From CALGLS01 sp047626155 (lineage in GTDB: Bacteria; Bacteroidota; Bacteroidia; Chitinophagales; Saprospiraceae), in NCBI GenBank assembly GCA_047626155.1, contig JBLHRR010000072.1, positions 1 through 25,576 on the forward strand: a DNA stretch of 25,576 nucleotides, in the 5' to 3' direction. Positions 1 through 8,502 of this stretch are shown piece after piece. Each line of letters starts with the position of its first letter. The stretch's first letter is position 1. Below the pieces are notes generated by a model. The model saw only the letters and a list, made by a program, of their open reading frames with translations. It was not told the origin of the DNA and made no database searches. The position numbers and the translations under genes are program-made.

Positions 1-2
1 CA

Positions 3-1037
3 GATCTTCCCATTCTTCTTTTCTATGGTTGGTGGCAACTCACCGTTTGCCTCTTTGCGTTCCTCGCACTGATGGCCATCTGGTATCATATTGGCCGGCG
101 GAAGGAGGATTTTGGCCAGATATGGTTGGGGCTGTCTATTTTGTGCTGGTCTTTGTCGGGAGGTTTGGAGGTTTGCTTTGCGCAAATGGCATTAAATGGA
201 ATGGAGATCAATACGGCTTTACTAGAAGGAGGACGAAGTATTTTATCTTTACTCAATAGTTTATTTATCCTTTTATCCTTGCCCTGGTTTCGGTATACAC
301 CCAGACTCTTGGCACCTTTCATCAAATCCAAACATTGGAATCTTATTGTTGGATTGCCCTTTTTATTTTCCTTATTACCAACCATTAGCAAAATGGTCAG
401 TGGACAATCGCTACAGCTGATGAGTGAGTTGGATGTCTATTATTCCGTTCTAACGCTAGGCATTTTGGGCTATGTATTATGGGAATCTTTCCAAAAGAGA
501 CGACTAACGATGCTGGCATACCTTTCTGTGATTTGCATTCTCATTACGTTTGTGGCACAGGTCTATAAATTAACAGATTTACAAATCAATCAGATTTTAT
601 TGGCGGCTATTTTCAAGTCAGCTTTGATTATGATCTTCTTTGCCTTGGCCTTAAGCTGGGTGAAGGACCTCTCGGAAGTTTTACAAGTAAACCCTGCTAA
701 TATTTTCATTCAATTGGTTAAGCAAAAAAACGAGAAAGGAAAGTTTGATCATCTTGTTCATGTCAAAGGTATCATTGATAACAATGCTCTTGTATTATCG
801 CTTAGCCCTACGCAATTTTCCCTACTTCATCTTTTTGCACAACGAAAAAAAATAGCGCTGGATGGTTGGCTGGATATTAAACCAAAGTCCGAAACCCGCT
901 CTACTCGCACCTATGACATTAAAGATTACAACGAAATAAAACGCTTATTGACCGGCCTGCTTGATGGTCTATATGGTAAGGATTCGTGGACTAAGACGCA
1001 ACATGAGCAACCGCTACGGGCCGCCTTATTTGATTGA
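3..1037 (+). CDS. Multi-pass membrane protein with C-terminal cytosolic domain, 5'-truncated
   Basis: The reading frame is open to the left edge. Codons before the first in-frame ATG at 72 encode a hydrophobic stretch (LLFYGWWQLTVCLFAFLAL), so the true start lies outside the window and 72 is internal. What is visible is a series of about six to seven hydrophobic helices over the first ~220 residues, with basic loops (GRRKED, SFQKRR), then a soluble C-terminal region of ~100 residues. That tail has a helix-rich pattern (LSPTQFSLLHLFAQRKK, then NEIKRLLTGLLDGLYG) that loosely resembles a winged-helix DNA-binding domain, but I cannot assign it to a family. A 7TM sensor fused to an output domain is one reading (inference); an uncharacterised membrane protein is the safe call. 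Downstream is 700 bp of non-coding DNA, so it ends its transcription unit. Confidence 0.7.
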   Translation, partial: DLPILLFYGWWQLTVCLFAFLALMAIWYHIGRRKEDFGQIWLGLSILCWSLSGGLEVCFAQMALNGMEINTALLEGGRSILSLLNSLFILLSLPWFRYTPRLLAPFIKSKHWNLIVGLPFLFSLLPTISKMVSGQSLQLMSELDVYYSVLTLGILGYVLWESFQKRRLTMLAYLSVICILITFVAQVYKLTDLQINQILLAAIFKSALIMIFFALALSWVKDLSEVLQVNPANIFIQLVKQKNEKGKFDHLVHVKGIIDNNALVLSLSPTQFSLLHLFAQRKKIALDGWLDIKPKSETRSTRTYDIKDYNEIKRLLTGLLDGLYGKDSWTKTQHEQPLRAALFD

Positions 1038-1130
1038 GCTATCTTCTAACAGAAAGGGAAAGGTGAGACTGATAGTACCGGAAGAAAATTTGATTATCCA
1101 AGGAGTATAAATGAGTGGACGATAAAGGTA

Positions 1131-1204
1131 GATCAGGGTTGATGATTCGGATCAGGGATTCCTTAATTCGCATAGCCCTACCTTCGTGGGAAGCCCTCAT
1201 CAAC
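1131..1204. repeat. Imperfect long inverted repeat with internal direct repeat
   Basis: GTTGATGA (1138-1145) is the exact reverse complement of TCATCAAC (1197-1204). Just inside, AGGGATTCC pairs with GGAAGCCCT with one mismatch, after an 8-nt bulge on the left. GATCAGGG occurs twice in direct orientation (1131-1138 and 1150-1157). It lies 100-170 bp past the stop of the left-edge membrane gene. It could be an RNA hairpin (3' end or small RNA) or a worn interspersed repeat. No T-tract follows, so a simple intrinsic terminator is not well supported. Confidence 0.4.
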
Positions 1205-1229
1205 TCTCACCCGCCTTAATATTCTTAGC

Positions 1230-1364
1230 TTAACTAAGCAACCAGGAAAATATATCTACCAGACAAATGAATTCAAAATACAGATAAATCATAAGTATCA
1301 ATAAAGCGACTTTCAAAATCACCTTTCTCTTATCCTCTTGTACTTCGCTGTTGTTTTTATTCAT
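1230..1364 (-). CDS. Possible 44-aa single-pass membrane peptide
   Basis: An ATG-started minus-strand frame of 44 codons ending in TAA. The product starts polar and charged (MNKNNSEVQEDKRKV) and then has one long hydrophobic stretch (ILKVALLILMIYLYFEF...LVDIFSWLLS), the usual layout of a small tail-anchored or bitopic membrane peptide. Upstream of the ATG is an A-rich segment but no clear Shine-Dalgarno, which is normal in Bacteroidota. No family is recognised. Chance cannot be excluded for such a short frame; the composition is the only support. Confidence 0.3.
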   Translation of the reverse strand: MNKNNSEVQEDKRKVILKVALLILMIYLYFEFICLVDIFSWLLS

Positions 1365-1740
1365 CTTTTGTAATTATTCAAAATGGTGCGATCCCGACCT
1401 GCGGTGGTAAAAAGGTCTGTAGGACCGGCCCTCATCTTTGTTTACTCGAGTTATCATTTCTTTTAACGAAACAAAGTCAAAAAGTACTACAACTATTTCC
1501 CTCTAAATTGTACTTCCTAAGTCAATTTAGATTTTTAATCACTACAAAACAAAAGTCATCAAAACGTTGCGTCTTCGTTGCGCTCGCAGCCTCGTTGTGG
1601 TGAAAAATTTCGAAGCAAAGCGAGAAACCCCTTTTGTCAGTAAGTACCCTACCGACATTTTCAAACCCATACCGACCAATCCAACTCATTATCAGCACTT
1701 TACGCAATTTTAATTCATCTAATCAACATTTTAAAAATCA

Positions 1741-3378
1741 ATGATGAATTTAAACAAAACAAAGAGATTCCTACTTCTGATTACCCCAACAGTCCTTTCA
1801 ATCCCCATTTTCGCTCAAGCTCAACAAAGCCCAAAAGGTCTTGACGAACACATTAACGACATCTTCATGCCTGTGGCTGTAGTCTGGGAGAGCCTCGTAT
1901 TTACCAGCATTACCATTGGCGGTTACCCCATTCCTATTGTCCTGATTTTGTTAATTGGTGGCGCACTCTTCTTCACCTTCTATTTCCGTTTTTCGAATAT
2001 TAGAAAAATGCCACTGGCCATCCAGATCGTCCGTGGCAAGTACGACCATCTGGAGAAAAAAGCAGAACGAGAAGGGCCACCTGCCGCTCATGAGCTTGAA
2101 GGCGACATCGTTGATACCATCAAAAACGAATCGCTAAATGGGGAAATCAATCATTTCCAGGCGCTAACTACTGCAGTATCCGGCACCGTTGGTTTGGGAA
2201 ATATTGCTATGGTGGCCGTTGCTATTTCCATCGGAGGACCCGGCGCAACCTTCTGGATGATTGTAGCCGGATTGTTAGGAGTGTCTACAAAAATGGTGGA
2301 ATGTACACTGGGAGTCAAATATCGGGACATCAATGAAAAGGGGCAGGTCTTCGGCGGGCCCATGTATTATTTATCAAAAGGGTTGAAAGAACGCGGCTTT
2401 ACCATCCTGGGAAAAGTACTCTCTGTTGTTTTTGCAATAATGTGCGTTGGGGCTTCCTTTGGCGGCGGAAACGCTTTCCAATCAAACCAAGCTGCGGCAC
2501 AAATCATCAATAGATTTGATCTACAGGGGGATTCCTCCGGAACCTTAATAGGATGCGTAATAGCATTGTTGACAGGAATTGTTATTATTGGTGGTATAAA
2601 ACGAATTGCCAAAGTAACGGAGAAGGTGGTTCCCTTCATGGCTTTGTTCTATGTCGGCGCTGCTCTTTTCATTCTAATGGCTAACTACCAATATGTAGAT
2701 GATGCTTTTCGGTTAATTTTCCAAGAGGCTTTTTCGCCCAGAGCGGGGATCACCGGAGGCATTGTCGGCGTGATGATACAGGGATTCCGAAGGGCAGCTT
2801 TTTCGAATGAAGCTGGGGCAGGTTCCGCAGCCATTGCCCATGCGGCAGTGAATACTAAGTTCCCAGCATCCGAAGGCTTGGTTGCTTTATTAGAGCCGCT
2901 TATTGATACGGTTATCATTTGTACGATGACTGCTTTAGTCATCATCATTTTTAATATGGAAACCACTTTCCAATATGGCGATGTCCTAAATAATGAAGCA
3001 TTAATAACCGCCACTGGAGAACGTATTGGTGGAGTGAATTTGACCTCGATGGCATTTGATCACTCCATCCCTGGCTTTTCTTACCTCCTGGCTATTGCGG
3101 TAGTCCTTTTCGCTTTCTCAACCATTCTCTCTTGGTCTTACTACGGTCTTCAAGCCTGGAAATTTCTTTTTGGCAGAAGTCGAATAATGGACATGACCTT
3201 CAAAGTAATATTTTTGTTATTTACCATACTTGGTTCAGCGGTAACCTTAGATGCCGTCATTAAATTTTCGAATGCGATGATCTTAGCTTTAGTGTTTCCG
3301 AATATGATTGGGCTCTTCTTTTTGTTTGGAATGGTGGGGAAGGAAATGCGGGTTTACGAGAGGGCTTTGAAGAAATAA
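1741..3378 (+). CDS. AgcS-family sodium:alanine/glycine symporter
   Basis: A 545-residue inner-membrane transporter of the alanine/glycine:cation symporter (AGCS, Na_Ala_symp) family, expected to import small neutral amino acids with Na+. Family signatures are visible: GTVGLGNIA (148-156), GGPGATFWM (165-173), a following TKMVE and YRD, and GGPMYY (205-210). The C-terminal half carries the usual repeated membrane helices. The first ~27 residues look like a cleavable signal or first helix (LLLITPTVLSIPIFAQA). A charged insert (about 98-138, KYDHLEKKAEREGPP...) makes it longer than the common ~450-residue family members; this seems typical of the long form. The start is a double ATG at 1741/1744; either could be used. 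It is monocistronic and ends at a hairpin shared with the convergent phosphatase gene. Confidence 0.93.
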   Translation: MMNLNKTKRFLLLITPTVLSIPIFAQAQQSPKGLDEHINDIFMPVAVVWESLVFTSITIGGYPIPIVLILLIGGALFFTFYFRFSNIRKMPLAIQIVRGKYDHLEKKAEREGPPAAHELEGDIVDTIKNESLNGEINHFQALTTAVSGTVGLGNIAMVAVAISIGGPGATFWMIVAGLLGVSTKMVECTLGVKYRDINEKGQVFGGPMYYLSKGLKERGFTILGKVLSVVFAIMCVGASFGGGNAFQSNQAAAQIINRFDLQGDSSGTLIGCVIALLTGIVIIGGIKRIAKVTEKVVPFMALFYVGAALFILMANYQYVDDAFRLIFQEAFSPRAGITGGIVGVMIQGFRRAAFSNEAGAGSAAIAHAAVNTKFPASEGLVALLEPLIDTVIICTMTALVIIIFNMETTFQYGDVLNNEALITATGERIGGVNLTSMAFDHSIPGFSYLLAIAVVLFAFSTILSWSYYGLQAWKFLFGRSRIMDMTFKVIFLLFTILGSAVTLDAVIKFSNAMILALVFPNMIGLFFLFGMVGKEMRVYERALKK

Positions 3379-3425
3379 TTAGAAACCACAACCGTTTGCT
3401 CTAAACTAGCCGAAGGGATACAACA

Positions 3426-3460
3426 AAGACGCAACGAATCTTAGAATATCGTTGCGTCTT
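3426..3460. terminator. Perfect 12-bp hairpin between convergent genes
   Basis: AAGACGCAACGA (3426-3437) and its exact reverse complement TCGTTGCGTCTT (3449-3460) are separated by 11 nt. It lies between the stops of the symporter (3378) and the minus-strand phosphatase-like gene (3504), the right place for a bidirectional transcription end. Neither side has a proper U-tract, so it may act as an RNA 3'-end-stabilising stem instead. Confidence 0.55.
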
Positions 3461-3503
3461 CATAGCCTCCCTTCCATAAGGCCAGGGCATTTTTTTGTGG
3501 TTA

Positions 3504-6500
3504 TTAATACAATCTCAGCACCACAAACTTTTGACTCTTCCATCTAATTCCCGTCCAGATTCTAAGTACATACATCCCGTTTCTTAATTTCAAATCTGAC
3601 AAACGGATCGTATTTATTCCAGCCGTCGTATCGAATATTGTAGAAGACAATAAAACACCATTCATATTCTGAATTTGAACTTGTGTCTCTCCTGCCTTCC
3701 CAGCCCTAAAGCTCAGATTTAATTCACCTTTTATTGGATTTGGATACAACTTCAGAGAAGCCCCCAATGGATCTACAACAATACTTCCACTCTCTTCTAA
3801 GGGTGTTTCTAATGGGTTAGAAGAAGAAGAAGAAGAAGAATTCAATCCTTGAATACTGTTCGGCATACTGTACGTTATGCACAACTCCGGTGCTACATTC
3901 GATCCTCCGTTATAAGACTCTGCTACTCTTTTTCCGTAACCGTCAATTAAAACAACGATAGCACTATTGCTTGAAAAACCAGGGCGGTTCACCACTTCCT
4001 GAATCACGGTAGCTATACCCGGGCTTCTCTGATCTGGCCCGGAAACATTCTTAGTAGGCCATTGATTTGGCGACCAGTTGACAGAAGCATTGGTTGCTGA
4101 TCTGTTACTCAAGTTAAAATCACTGCTGGAAAACGGAGGTGCGTTATTTGATGCTTCCGCAAATATAGTCAACTGACAAGGATTGATATTTTTCGTTTCA
4201 TCAACCGTAAACTGAATGCTTGCTGATTCGATAAGAGCACCTTGAGGAATTCCCAAATTGGCAAAACGCATTCCTATTAATTGAGAACCACCATCTTCTA
4301 CCAATTCCAAATCACTACTCGACAGAGACACATCTCCTCCTAAATCCTCTTCCGCATCATCAATGGAGGCGGCAACCTGAGCGCATACCGTTTGTGCCGT
4401 TCCTGTAGGAAGGCCCGCACAGTTACAGTTTTCATCTACAATGTCATCAAATGTATTATTATTGTTATCATTGCAAGACGTCCCTGGCTCTGCGCCATTA
4501 CAGACATCTTGTGTATTACAAACCCCATCAGCGTCATCGTCCTCACAGAAGAACACATAGGACACCACCAACGTTGCAGCTTTGTTTGCTCCGCCTTCAT
4601 AAGATTCAGCCACTCTCTTTCCTTGTCCTTCAAAAATAAAGACCATTGGAGAGTCCGCGTTGTAACCTGACTTATCTGCCATTTCTTGCACAATAGCAGT
4701 CAAATCTGAAGTACGTTGTGCCGGCCCTTGCGCACCGATGGACGTCCATAGTGCAGGTGACCAAATAACTGAATTGCTGGTTCGTGACCGATTGCTAATA
4801 TTATTGCTTTGCTTTACAAATGTAGGCGCATTGTTTGAATCCTGCCCTGTAATTGTTATCACTGACGGATCAACATTTTTCGTTTCGTCAGTCATAAACT
4901 GAATATAAGCCGAAGCGATAGAAGCACCAGCCGGGATTCCTGTATTCACAAAACGAACTCCAACCACTTGTACATCACTGTCTACAACCAATTCTAAATC
5001 GCTACTAGTAAGGCTCAGACTTCCTCCTGGACGCTCCTCCGCATCATCACTCCCAACCGCTATACTGATTTCCACTGTTTGTTCATCCAACAATATGCCT
5101 ACACAGTTACAATTCCCGTTCACAGCATCATCTATTGTCAATGGGTTTCCATCACTACAAGCATCTCCGATATTTAAACCTAACGCAGGACAATCAACCA
5201 AAACACCAATACAATTACAATTTACATCAATAAAGTCATTGATCGTATTCGGATTTCCATCGCTACAAGGTGATCCTATATCTGCATTATAATTTGGACA
5301 ATCGTATGCTATTCCCTGACAATTACAATTAGCAGTAACGACATCATCGTATGTGTTTGAATTGTTATCGTTGCAAACCACTCCTATGTCAGCGAGCAAT
5401 ATAGGACAGTCAAAGGACGTCCCTATGCAGGCACAATCTAGGGTTACCTGATCGTTATAGGTCGCAGGATTATTATCATTACAGGGGCTTCCGATGATCA
5501 GTTGGAGGTTTGGGCAAAGACCCGGTGTCCCTGCACAATTACAATCGGCATCTACAATATCATCATAAGTATTTGGATTGCCATCGTTGCACGTCAAACC
5601 AAATTCCGGCCCTGAAGGACAAGGATCGTTGTCGTCGCAAATTCCGTCATTATCAGCATCCGCGCAAGGGCTTGGCATGTAAGTAACACAGAGCTGAGCC
5701 GCTTTATTAGCTCCACCGTCATAAGCTTCTGCTACCCTTTTCCCACTTCCGGAAAGAATAAATGCGAGTGGGTTGTTATAAGAATAACCCGGCTGGTTGA
5801 TTATTTCTTGAATAAGAGGAGCTACGTTAGGCGTACGTTGCGCTGCTCCGGCGTCACCAATAGATTGCCAGTTTTCAGGAAACCAACTTACAGATGTATT
5901 TGTCTTGTTACGGCTACTAACATTTCCATTTTCCTTTAGAAAGGTAGCAGCATTCGGATTCCGTTCCCCATGTATTTGAAGAGAAACCGGATTTATATTT
6001 TGTGTTTCATCAGTTACAAACTGAATATAAGCTTCGCTGATCGGAGTTCCAGGGACAAGTCCTACATTCGTGAAACGTAATCCCACTTGTTGTACACTAG
6101 CATCTTGCACCAATTCTAAATCACCGCTGGTTAAAGTAATAGAACCACCTGCCCGCTCTTCTGCGTCATCGGAGCCACTTGCAATGGGGATACAAATCTC
6201 TTGTGTTCCTGAAGTAATATTTACAAACGATTCGTAGAGAAAGGCACCATTAGAATCATAGGCTTTTGCGTTTATTTCATAAGCACCTATCGAAGGAATA
6301 ATCCAAGGCTGGTAATAAGGAAAGCTCTGGACAGTTCCGATCAAACTTCCGTTAATGTAAAACTCAACCTGATCCGTCTCTGCCAAAACTTCTTCTGACA
6401 ACTCAGTTGTAATAGTAATGTTTTGTTGTACCGGAAGAGAAGTCCCTCCTAATGGATTTGCGATAACAAAATCACTGTTAGTTCCCGAACTTCCTTTCTC

Positions 6501-7787
6501 AATAGTGAAATAATCTTCTATTTCCTCATTTTCATTTATAAATTGAAAAAGCAATTCTGAATCAGAAACCAATAGCTGCACAGAACCTGGAGAACCAGAG
6601 TTGTAGTGCATCACGGGATGATCCAATTCATCTGCTCCGGTATCGTCTTGCCCTGCGGTACCTGCTACCACATAAACAGTTCCGATGTCTGAGTTCACTT
6701 TTGAGTAAGCGCCATCACCGTCCACTTGTCCATCGCCCATATCAACGCCATGAGTACTTGCACTGAAAGTATTTGATTTTCCATAATGTCCATTGATAAG
6801 AAAGGAACGTTGATAACTATGAGAGTGACTGGACAGAACGAGATCTACTCCTCCAGCTTCCATGATGGGCAAAAAGTTTTCACGGACATCCGTTGGTTTG
6901 GTGTCATCATCTGAGTCGTTATTATTAGAGCCTGTGTATGGCCTATGGTGTAATAAGACCACTTTCCATCTTCCTTCATTGGCTGCTAAATCAGCTTCCA
7001 ACCATTGCAGCATTTCGCCATCTGGCTCGCGATCCACATCTACCGTGTTTAAAGAAACGACATGCATATTTCCATAATCAAAAGAGAAGTAAGCCTCCGT
7101 ACCTGTCGGCAAACCACCTGCTTCTGCATTTTTAGGAAAATCAAATACCTCATAATAGGTTCCGGATTCGTCTTCACTATCAGCATCACCCCCATCGTGG
7201 TTTCCGAAACAAGACCAGGAAACAGAATTCGCCATTCGCCCTTCGTAAACATCAAAAACCAATTCCTGATATTCACTGTCTTTTCCGTCATCATAAGCAT
7301 TATCACCAGTGAAAAGAATCATGTCTATGTGCTCATCACCAATAACGGAGTAGTAGGCGTCGCGGACCTCTTCTTGTTCCGGATCTCCTGTGCCTGCATT
7401 TCCTAGCATCCATGCACGAATAGTTTGATTGTAGGAATTATTGGCCGGATGTGTTTTGAAATATTGATTGGGAAACAGCGCTGGATATTGCGAACTATTA
7501 TCACCGATGCGATAGTAATATTTCGTAGCTGGATTTAGTCCGCTGATTTCAACGGTATGATCTTTAACATTGCCACTGGACGTTGCTATTTGATTTAGGT
7601 TATTCGGATTCGTGCCATACCAGACTTTTGAACCAATGGAAATATCCGTTCGCCATCGCAAGATGACACTATTGGGAGTCGAGAGTTGTAGATAAGGCCC
7701 TCTTTTTACAGTTTGAGCGGTTACCTCTTTTGTCGGGCAACACAGTAAAAAGAGCATTAGTGTAAGTAGGAAATATTTGGCGTTCAT
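3504..7787 (-). CDS. Secreted purple acid phosphatase-like metallophosphoesterase, modular, T9SS-sorted
   Basis: 1427 residues. Signal peptide 1-25 (cleavage likely near VTA-QT); Fn3-like purple-acid-phosphatase N-domain ~28-112; metallophosphoesterase ~122-400 with GDNAYDDG (161-168), GNHD (195-198), LHH (279-281) and HSHSYQR (321-327); an Ig-like segment ~438-525. Then come three copies of a ~170-aa module (about 531-703, 905-1077, 1134-1306), each with a D-D-A-E-E start and GKRVAE[AS]Y near its end. Between them are Cys-rich repeats of ~36 aa (708-897 and 1081-1124; pattern C-N/S-D-x-N-x-x-T...C-x-C-x-G), two of which begin like Ca-binding thrombospondin type 3 repeats (DADNDGICDDND). The C-terminal ~85 residues (YPNP near 1348) are a type A T9SS sorting domain, so export to the cell surface or medium is expected. 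The first metal-binding block reads GNAGTG (129-134), with Asn where the family has Asp. It probably acts on phosphate esters, but the substrate is unknown. Confidence 0.88.
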   Translation of the reverse strand: MNAKYFLLTLMLFLLCCPTKEVTAQTVKRGPYLQLSTPNSVILRWRTDISIGSKVWYGTNPNNLNQIATSSGNVKDHTVEISGLNPATKYYYRIGDNSSQYPALFPNQYFKTHPANNSYNQTIRAWMLGNAGTGDPEQEEVRDAYYSVIGDEHIDMILFTGDNAYDDGKDSEYQELVFDVYEGRMANSVSWSCFGNHDGGDADSEDESGTYYEVFDFPKNAEAGGLPTGTEAYFSFDYGNMHVVSLNTVDVDREPDGEMLQWLEADLAANEGRWKVVLLHHRPYTGSNNNDSDDDTKPTDVRENFLPIMEAGGVDLVLSSHSHSYQRSFLINGHYGKSNTFSASTHGVDMGDGQVDGDGAYSKVNSDIGTVYVVAGTAGQDDTGADELDHPVMHYNSGSPGSVQLLVSDSELLFQFINENEEIEDYFTIEKGSSGTNSDFVIANPLGGTSLPVQQNITITTELSEEVLAETDQVEFYINGSLIGTVQSFPYYQPWIIPSIGAYEINAKAYDSNGAFLYESFVNITSGTQEICIPIASGSDDAEERAGGSITLTSGDLELVQDASVQQVGLRFTNVGLVPGTPISEAYIQFVTDETQNINPVSLQIHGERNPNAATFLKENGNVSSRNKTNTSVSWFPENWQSIGDAGAAQRTPNVAPLIQEIINQPGYSYNNPLAFILSGSGKRVAEAYDGGANKAAQLCVTYMPSPCADADNDGICDDNDPCPSGPEFGLTCNDGNPNTYDDIVDADCNCAGTPGLCPNLQLIIGSPCNDNNPATYNDQVTLDCACIGTSFDCPILLADIGVVCNDNNSNTYDDVVTANCNCQGIAYDCPNYNADIGSPCSDGNPNTINDFIDVNCNCIGVLVDCPALGLNIGDACSDGNPLTIDDAVNGNCNCVGILLDEQTVEISIAVGSDDAEERPGGSLSLTSSDLELVVDSDVQVVGVRFVNTGIPAGASIASAYIQFMTDETKNVDPSVITITGQDSNNAPTFVKQSNNISNRSRTSNSVIWSPALWTSIGAQGPAQRTSDLTAIVQEMADKSGYNADSPMVFIFEGQGKRVAESYEGGANKAATLVVSYVFFCEDDDADGVCNTQDVCNGAEPGTSCNDNNNNTFDDIVDENCNCAGLPTGTAQTVCAQVAASIDDAEEDLGGDVSLSSSDLELVEDGGSQLIGMRFANLGIPQGALIESASIQFTVDETKNINPCQLTIFAEASNNAPPFSSSDFNLSNRSATNASVNWSPNQWPTKNVSGPDQRSPGIATVIQEVVNRPGFSSNSAIVVLIDGYGKRVAESYNGGSNVAPELCITYSMPNSIQGLNSSSSSSSNPLETPLEESGSIVVDPLGASLKLYPNPIKGELNLSFRAGKAGETQVQIQNMNGVLLSSTIFDTTAGINTIRLSDLKLRNGMYVLRIWTGIRWKSQKFVVLRLY
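3819..3839. repeat. (TCT)7 serine microsatellite in the phosphatase-like gene
   Basis: Seven tandem TCT codons on the minus strand (AGA on plus) encode Ser7 at about residues 1317-1323, in the linker between the third repeated module and the T9SS sorting domain. The unit is a codon, so slippage would change linker length without a frameshift. Confidence 0.8.
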
Positions 7788-7856
7788 TGTGGTACAGGTT
7801 TCTAAATTTGTTCTTTAATGTGGTTTTAACATCTTTATAGCTTTTACTTTGGATTC

Positions 7857-7894
7857 ATATACCATACATTCTTGAGGGTAAGTGTATAGTATAT
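7857..7894. promoter_or_regulatory. Inverted repeat upstream of the phosphatase-like gene
   Basis: ATATACCATACA (7857-7868) and TGTATAGTATAT (7883-7894) are reverse complements with one mismatch, spaced by 14 nt, 70-107 bp upstream of the minus-strand start codon at 7787. The position suits an operator or a leader hairpin of that gene. I found no clear TAnnTTTG promoter beside it. Confidence 0.35.
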
Positions 7895-8446
7895 AATGGA
7901 CAGGACAACTGAAGCTGAAGTGGCCTAAGAAATAACGCTTGTAACTATAAAGTTATAGAACAAGACGGATGGGTAAAACGTTGAATACTTTGTTGGATGA
8001 AACGGTTAAGATAGGTCTAAACTAAAGTGTCCTTAGGAAATCATATCTAAATAGAACTAAATGACACTTTATTAATCTCAGTTAAACAAAGTTACATTTT
8101 TTTATTGCAAAAGAAAGGTACTGCTCTTTTAAGGTCTGAAAAAAGACAGATTTATAGACGTTTTACAATTAATATTCGCTCTTCTTCTCTAGCGGTTAGA
8201 AATCACTACTAATCCACCGTTTATCCTCTAAAGTAGCTACTTCTTTAAGCACAATGCCTCCCCATCCTCCAAATCTTAGTTACCTTTGTGTCGTTTTAAA
8301 AGAAAAGAGCGATCAATTTGCCCTGAATCTTACGCCTATCCAAAACCTTACAATCCTACCCTGGAGGTATTTTACTTTCAGTGTGATTAGGTGAGTTCTT
8401 TCTAAAAAATAACCGCTGGTTAAATACTGGCAGGAAATTTTAGGTA
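7895..8446. other. Non-coding intergenic stretch, no gene seen
   Basis: Part of the 980-bp gap between the divergent phosphatase-like gene and the EPS polymerase gene. Only very short frames are present (for example an 18-codon frame at 7969), with no convincing RNA gene. A TACCTTTG string near 8281 fits the -7 element TAnnTTTG but has no matching -33 box. Confidence 0.5.
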
Positions 8447-8468
8447 TTGTATCACAATTGTGATACAA
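8447..8468. promoter_or_regulatory. Perfect 22-bp palindrome, putative operator
   Basis: TTGTATCACAA is followed directly by its exact complement TTGTGATACAA, with no spacer. The dyad is typical of a dimeric helix-turn-helix regulator site. Its centre is about 38 bp upstream of a TAATTTTG -7 element at 8495-8502, where an activator or repressor could touch RNA polymerase. I cannot name the regulator. Confidence 0.6.
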
Positions 8469-8494
8469 ACCACTGAAGTAAACTACTATTTGAA

Positions 8495-8502
8495 TAATTT
8501 TG
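8495..8502 (+). promoter_or_regulatory. Putative -7 element of the EPS promoter
   Basis: TAATTTTG matches the Bacteroidota -7 consensus TAnnTTTG. No good TTTG -33 box lies 19 nt upstream, which would fit an activator-dependent promoter using the adjacent palindrome (inference). Transcription from here would give a leader of about 260 nt before the start codon at 8768. Confidence 0.4.

Noticed and set aside
72..74. ATG at 72 as the start of the first membrane protein
   Set aside because: The frame is open to the window edge and encodes another hydrophobic helix upstream of this ATG.
1522..1707. 61-codon minus-strand frame upstream of the symporter
   Set aside because: It overlaps the expected symporter promoter region and repeat-like DNA (CGTTGCGTCTTCGTTGCG); the product has no recognisable domain or membrane pattern. 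Probably a chance frame.
4392..5292. Several frames of 60-92 codons inside and opposite the Cys-rich part of the phosphatase-like gene
   Set aside because: Repetitive codon composition on the coding strand opens shadow frames; the real frame shows ordered Cys repeats.
3820..5650. CRISPR-like or tandem DNA array in the phosphatase-like gene
   Set aside because: The periodicity is protein-level (36-aa and 170-aa repeats, diverged at DNA level) and fully explained by one open frame.
8281..8288. TACCTTTG as a second EPS promoter
   Set aside because: No -33 TTTG at the right spacing, and it lies ~480 bp from the gene; left as a weak string only.
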